Shown here piece by piece: positions 63,218-64,000 of a stretch of 64,000 nucleotides of DNA; within the stretch, counting starts at the first letter, position 1; each line of letters starts with the position of its first letter. The notes under the pieces were generated by a model, which was given only the letters and a program-made list of their open reading frames with translations, had not been told where the DNA came from and did no database searches. Origin of the DNA: Hyphomicrobiales bacterium (GTDB lineage Bacteria > Pseudomonadota > Alphaproteobacteria > Rhizobiales > Xanthobacteraceae); NCBI GenBank assembly GCA_003169835.1, contig PNAI01000016.1, positions 62,001-126,000 of the forward strand, read 5' to 3'. Both the position numbers and the translations under genes were made by a program.

Positions 63218-64000
63218 ATGTCTCTTGTGCGTATGAGTTTTGAGGCGGAAGGCGCCACAGCAAGCGAGTCCAAGCCTGCGGGCGAGCGGGTTGTGCGCTG
63301 GGCACGGCCGGTGTTGGGCTTGCTGCTGCCGGTCGGTCTCGCGCTCGGTTGGGAAATCGTTGTATGGCTCGGAATTTCGGATGGCCGGCTGGTGCCGCCG
63401 CCCTCGCGTATTTATGAAGAGTTTGCAGAGCTTGCGCGCTCCGGCGAACTTCTCCGCCATCTCATCGCGACACTTATGAGAGTTGCTGCCGGTTTTGGCT
63501 TGGGGACGTTGGCTGGCACTTTGCTCGGCGCGATCGCCGGTTATTCCGGGCTGGTACGCCGCCTCGTCGATCCAAGCCTACAGGGACTGCGCGCGGTCCC
63601 TTCGATTGCATGGATTCCTCTGTTCATTCTGTGGCTTGGGATATTCGAGACCTCGAAGGTCGCGTTGATCGCGGTCGGCGTGTTCTTCCCGATTTATCTC
63701 GGGGTCATGGATGCCATCCTGTCGGTTGACCGCAAAATCGTTGAGGTCGGACGGGTGTTCCGCCTGTCGGGAGCTGGCATGGTTCGTCGCATCCTGCTTC
63801 CGGCTGTGCTTCCGACCTATGTGGTGTCGCTGCGCTCAGGACTCGGGCTCGGCTGGATGTTTGTGATTGCGGCTGAGTTCATGGGAGCTTCGGAAGGTCT
63901 TGGCTATCTGCTCATTGACGGCCAGCAACTCGGTAAGCCGACTGAGATCGTCGCTGCGATCCTTGCCTTCGCGGTGCTGGGAAAGGCGACCGACGCGATA
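63218..64000 (+). CDS. ABC transporter permease (SsuC type), truncated at window end
   Basis: Open frame to window end: LVPPPSRIYEEFAELARSGELLRHLIATLMRVAAGFGLGTLAGTLLGAIAGYS...AEFMGASEGLGYLLIDGQQ; not in ORF track because no stop is present. Confidence 0.9.
   Translation, partial: MSLVRMSFEAEGATASESKPAGERVVRWARPVLGLLLPVGLALGWEIVVWLGISDGRLVPPPSRIYEEFAELARSGELLRHLIATLMRVAAGFGLGTLAGTLLGAIAGYSGLVRRLVDPSLQGLRAVPSIAWIPLFILWLGIFETSKVALIAVGVFFPIYLGVMDAILSVDRKIVEVGRVFRLSGAGMVRRILLPAVLPTYVVSLRSGLGLGWMFVIAAEFMGASEGLGYLLIDGQQLGKPTEIVAAILAFAVLGKATDAI

Overview
This is a GC-rich chromosomal window from an alphaproteobacterium, probably Hyphomicrobiales near Bradyrhizobium/Xanthobacteraceae (inferred from gene content, not searched). 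It carries a replication core on the minus strand: rpsT, a ~1.07 kb intergenic region, dnaA, dnaN, a DUF559 ORF, recF and gyrB. Around it are maeB, msrA, glnD, a PBP1A gene, mtnA, a RegB/RegA-type two-component pair, phaZ and tRNA-Arg(CCG). Two aromatic-catabolism blocks are present: pobA end + hydrolase + Rieske oxygenase + glutamine-synthetase-like at ~0-4 kb, and HpaB-type hydroxylase, TRAP, ABC, two UbiD homologs, CoA ligase, enoyl-CoA hydratase and glutaryl-CoA dehydrogenase at ~27.7-46 kb. The observations I rate highest are: (1) a DUF559 ORF inserted in the dnaN-recF interval, bounded by inverted REP-like palindromes whose inner stems differ by compensatory changes around a conserved GAA loop; (2) a structured leader before an SsuA/NMT1-type ABC gene with two mutually exclusive hairpins; (3) three perfect TTAA-N7-TTAA (CtrA-type) sites upstream of dnaA/rpsT, an orphan Wza-like gene and PBP1A; (4) an HtrA/PDZ-like protein in which His, Asp and Ser catalytic positions all appear replaced; (5) a short remnant of a DMT/EamA transporter. 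No CRISPR array, rRNA, prophage or integrase was seen. All functional calls are from reading the sequence; no database search was run.
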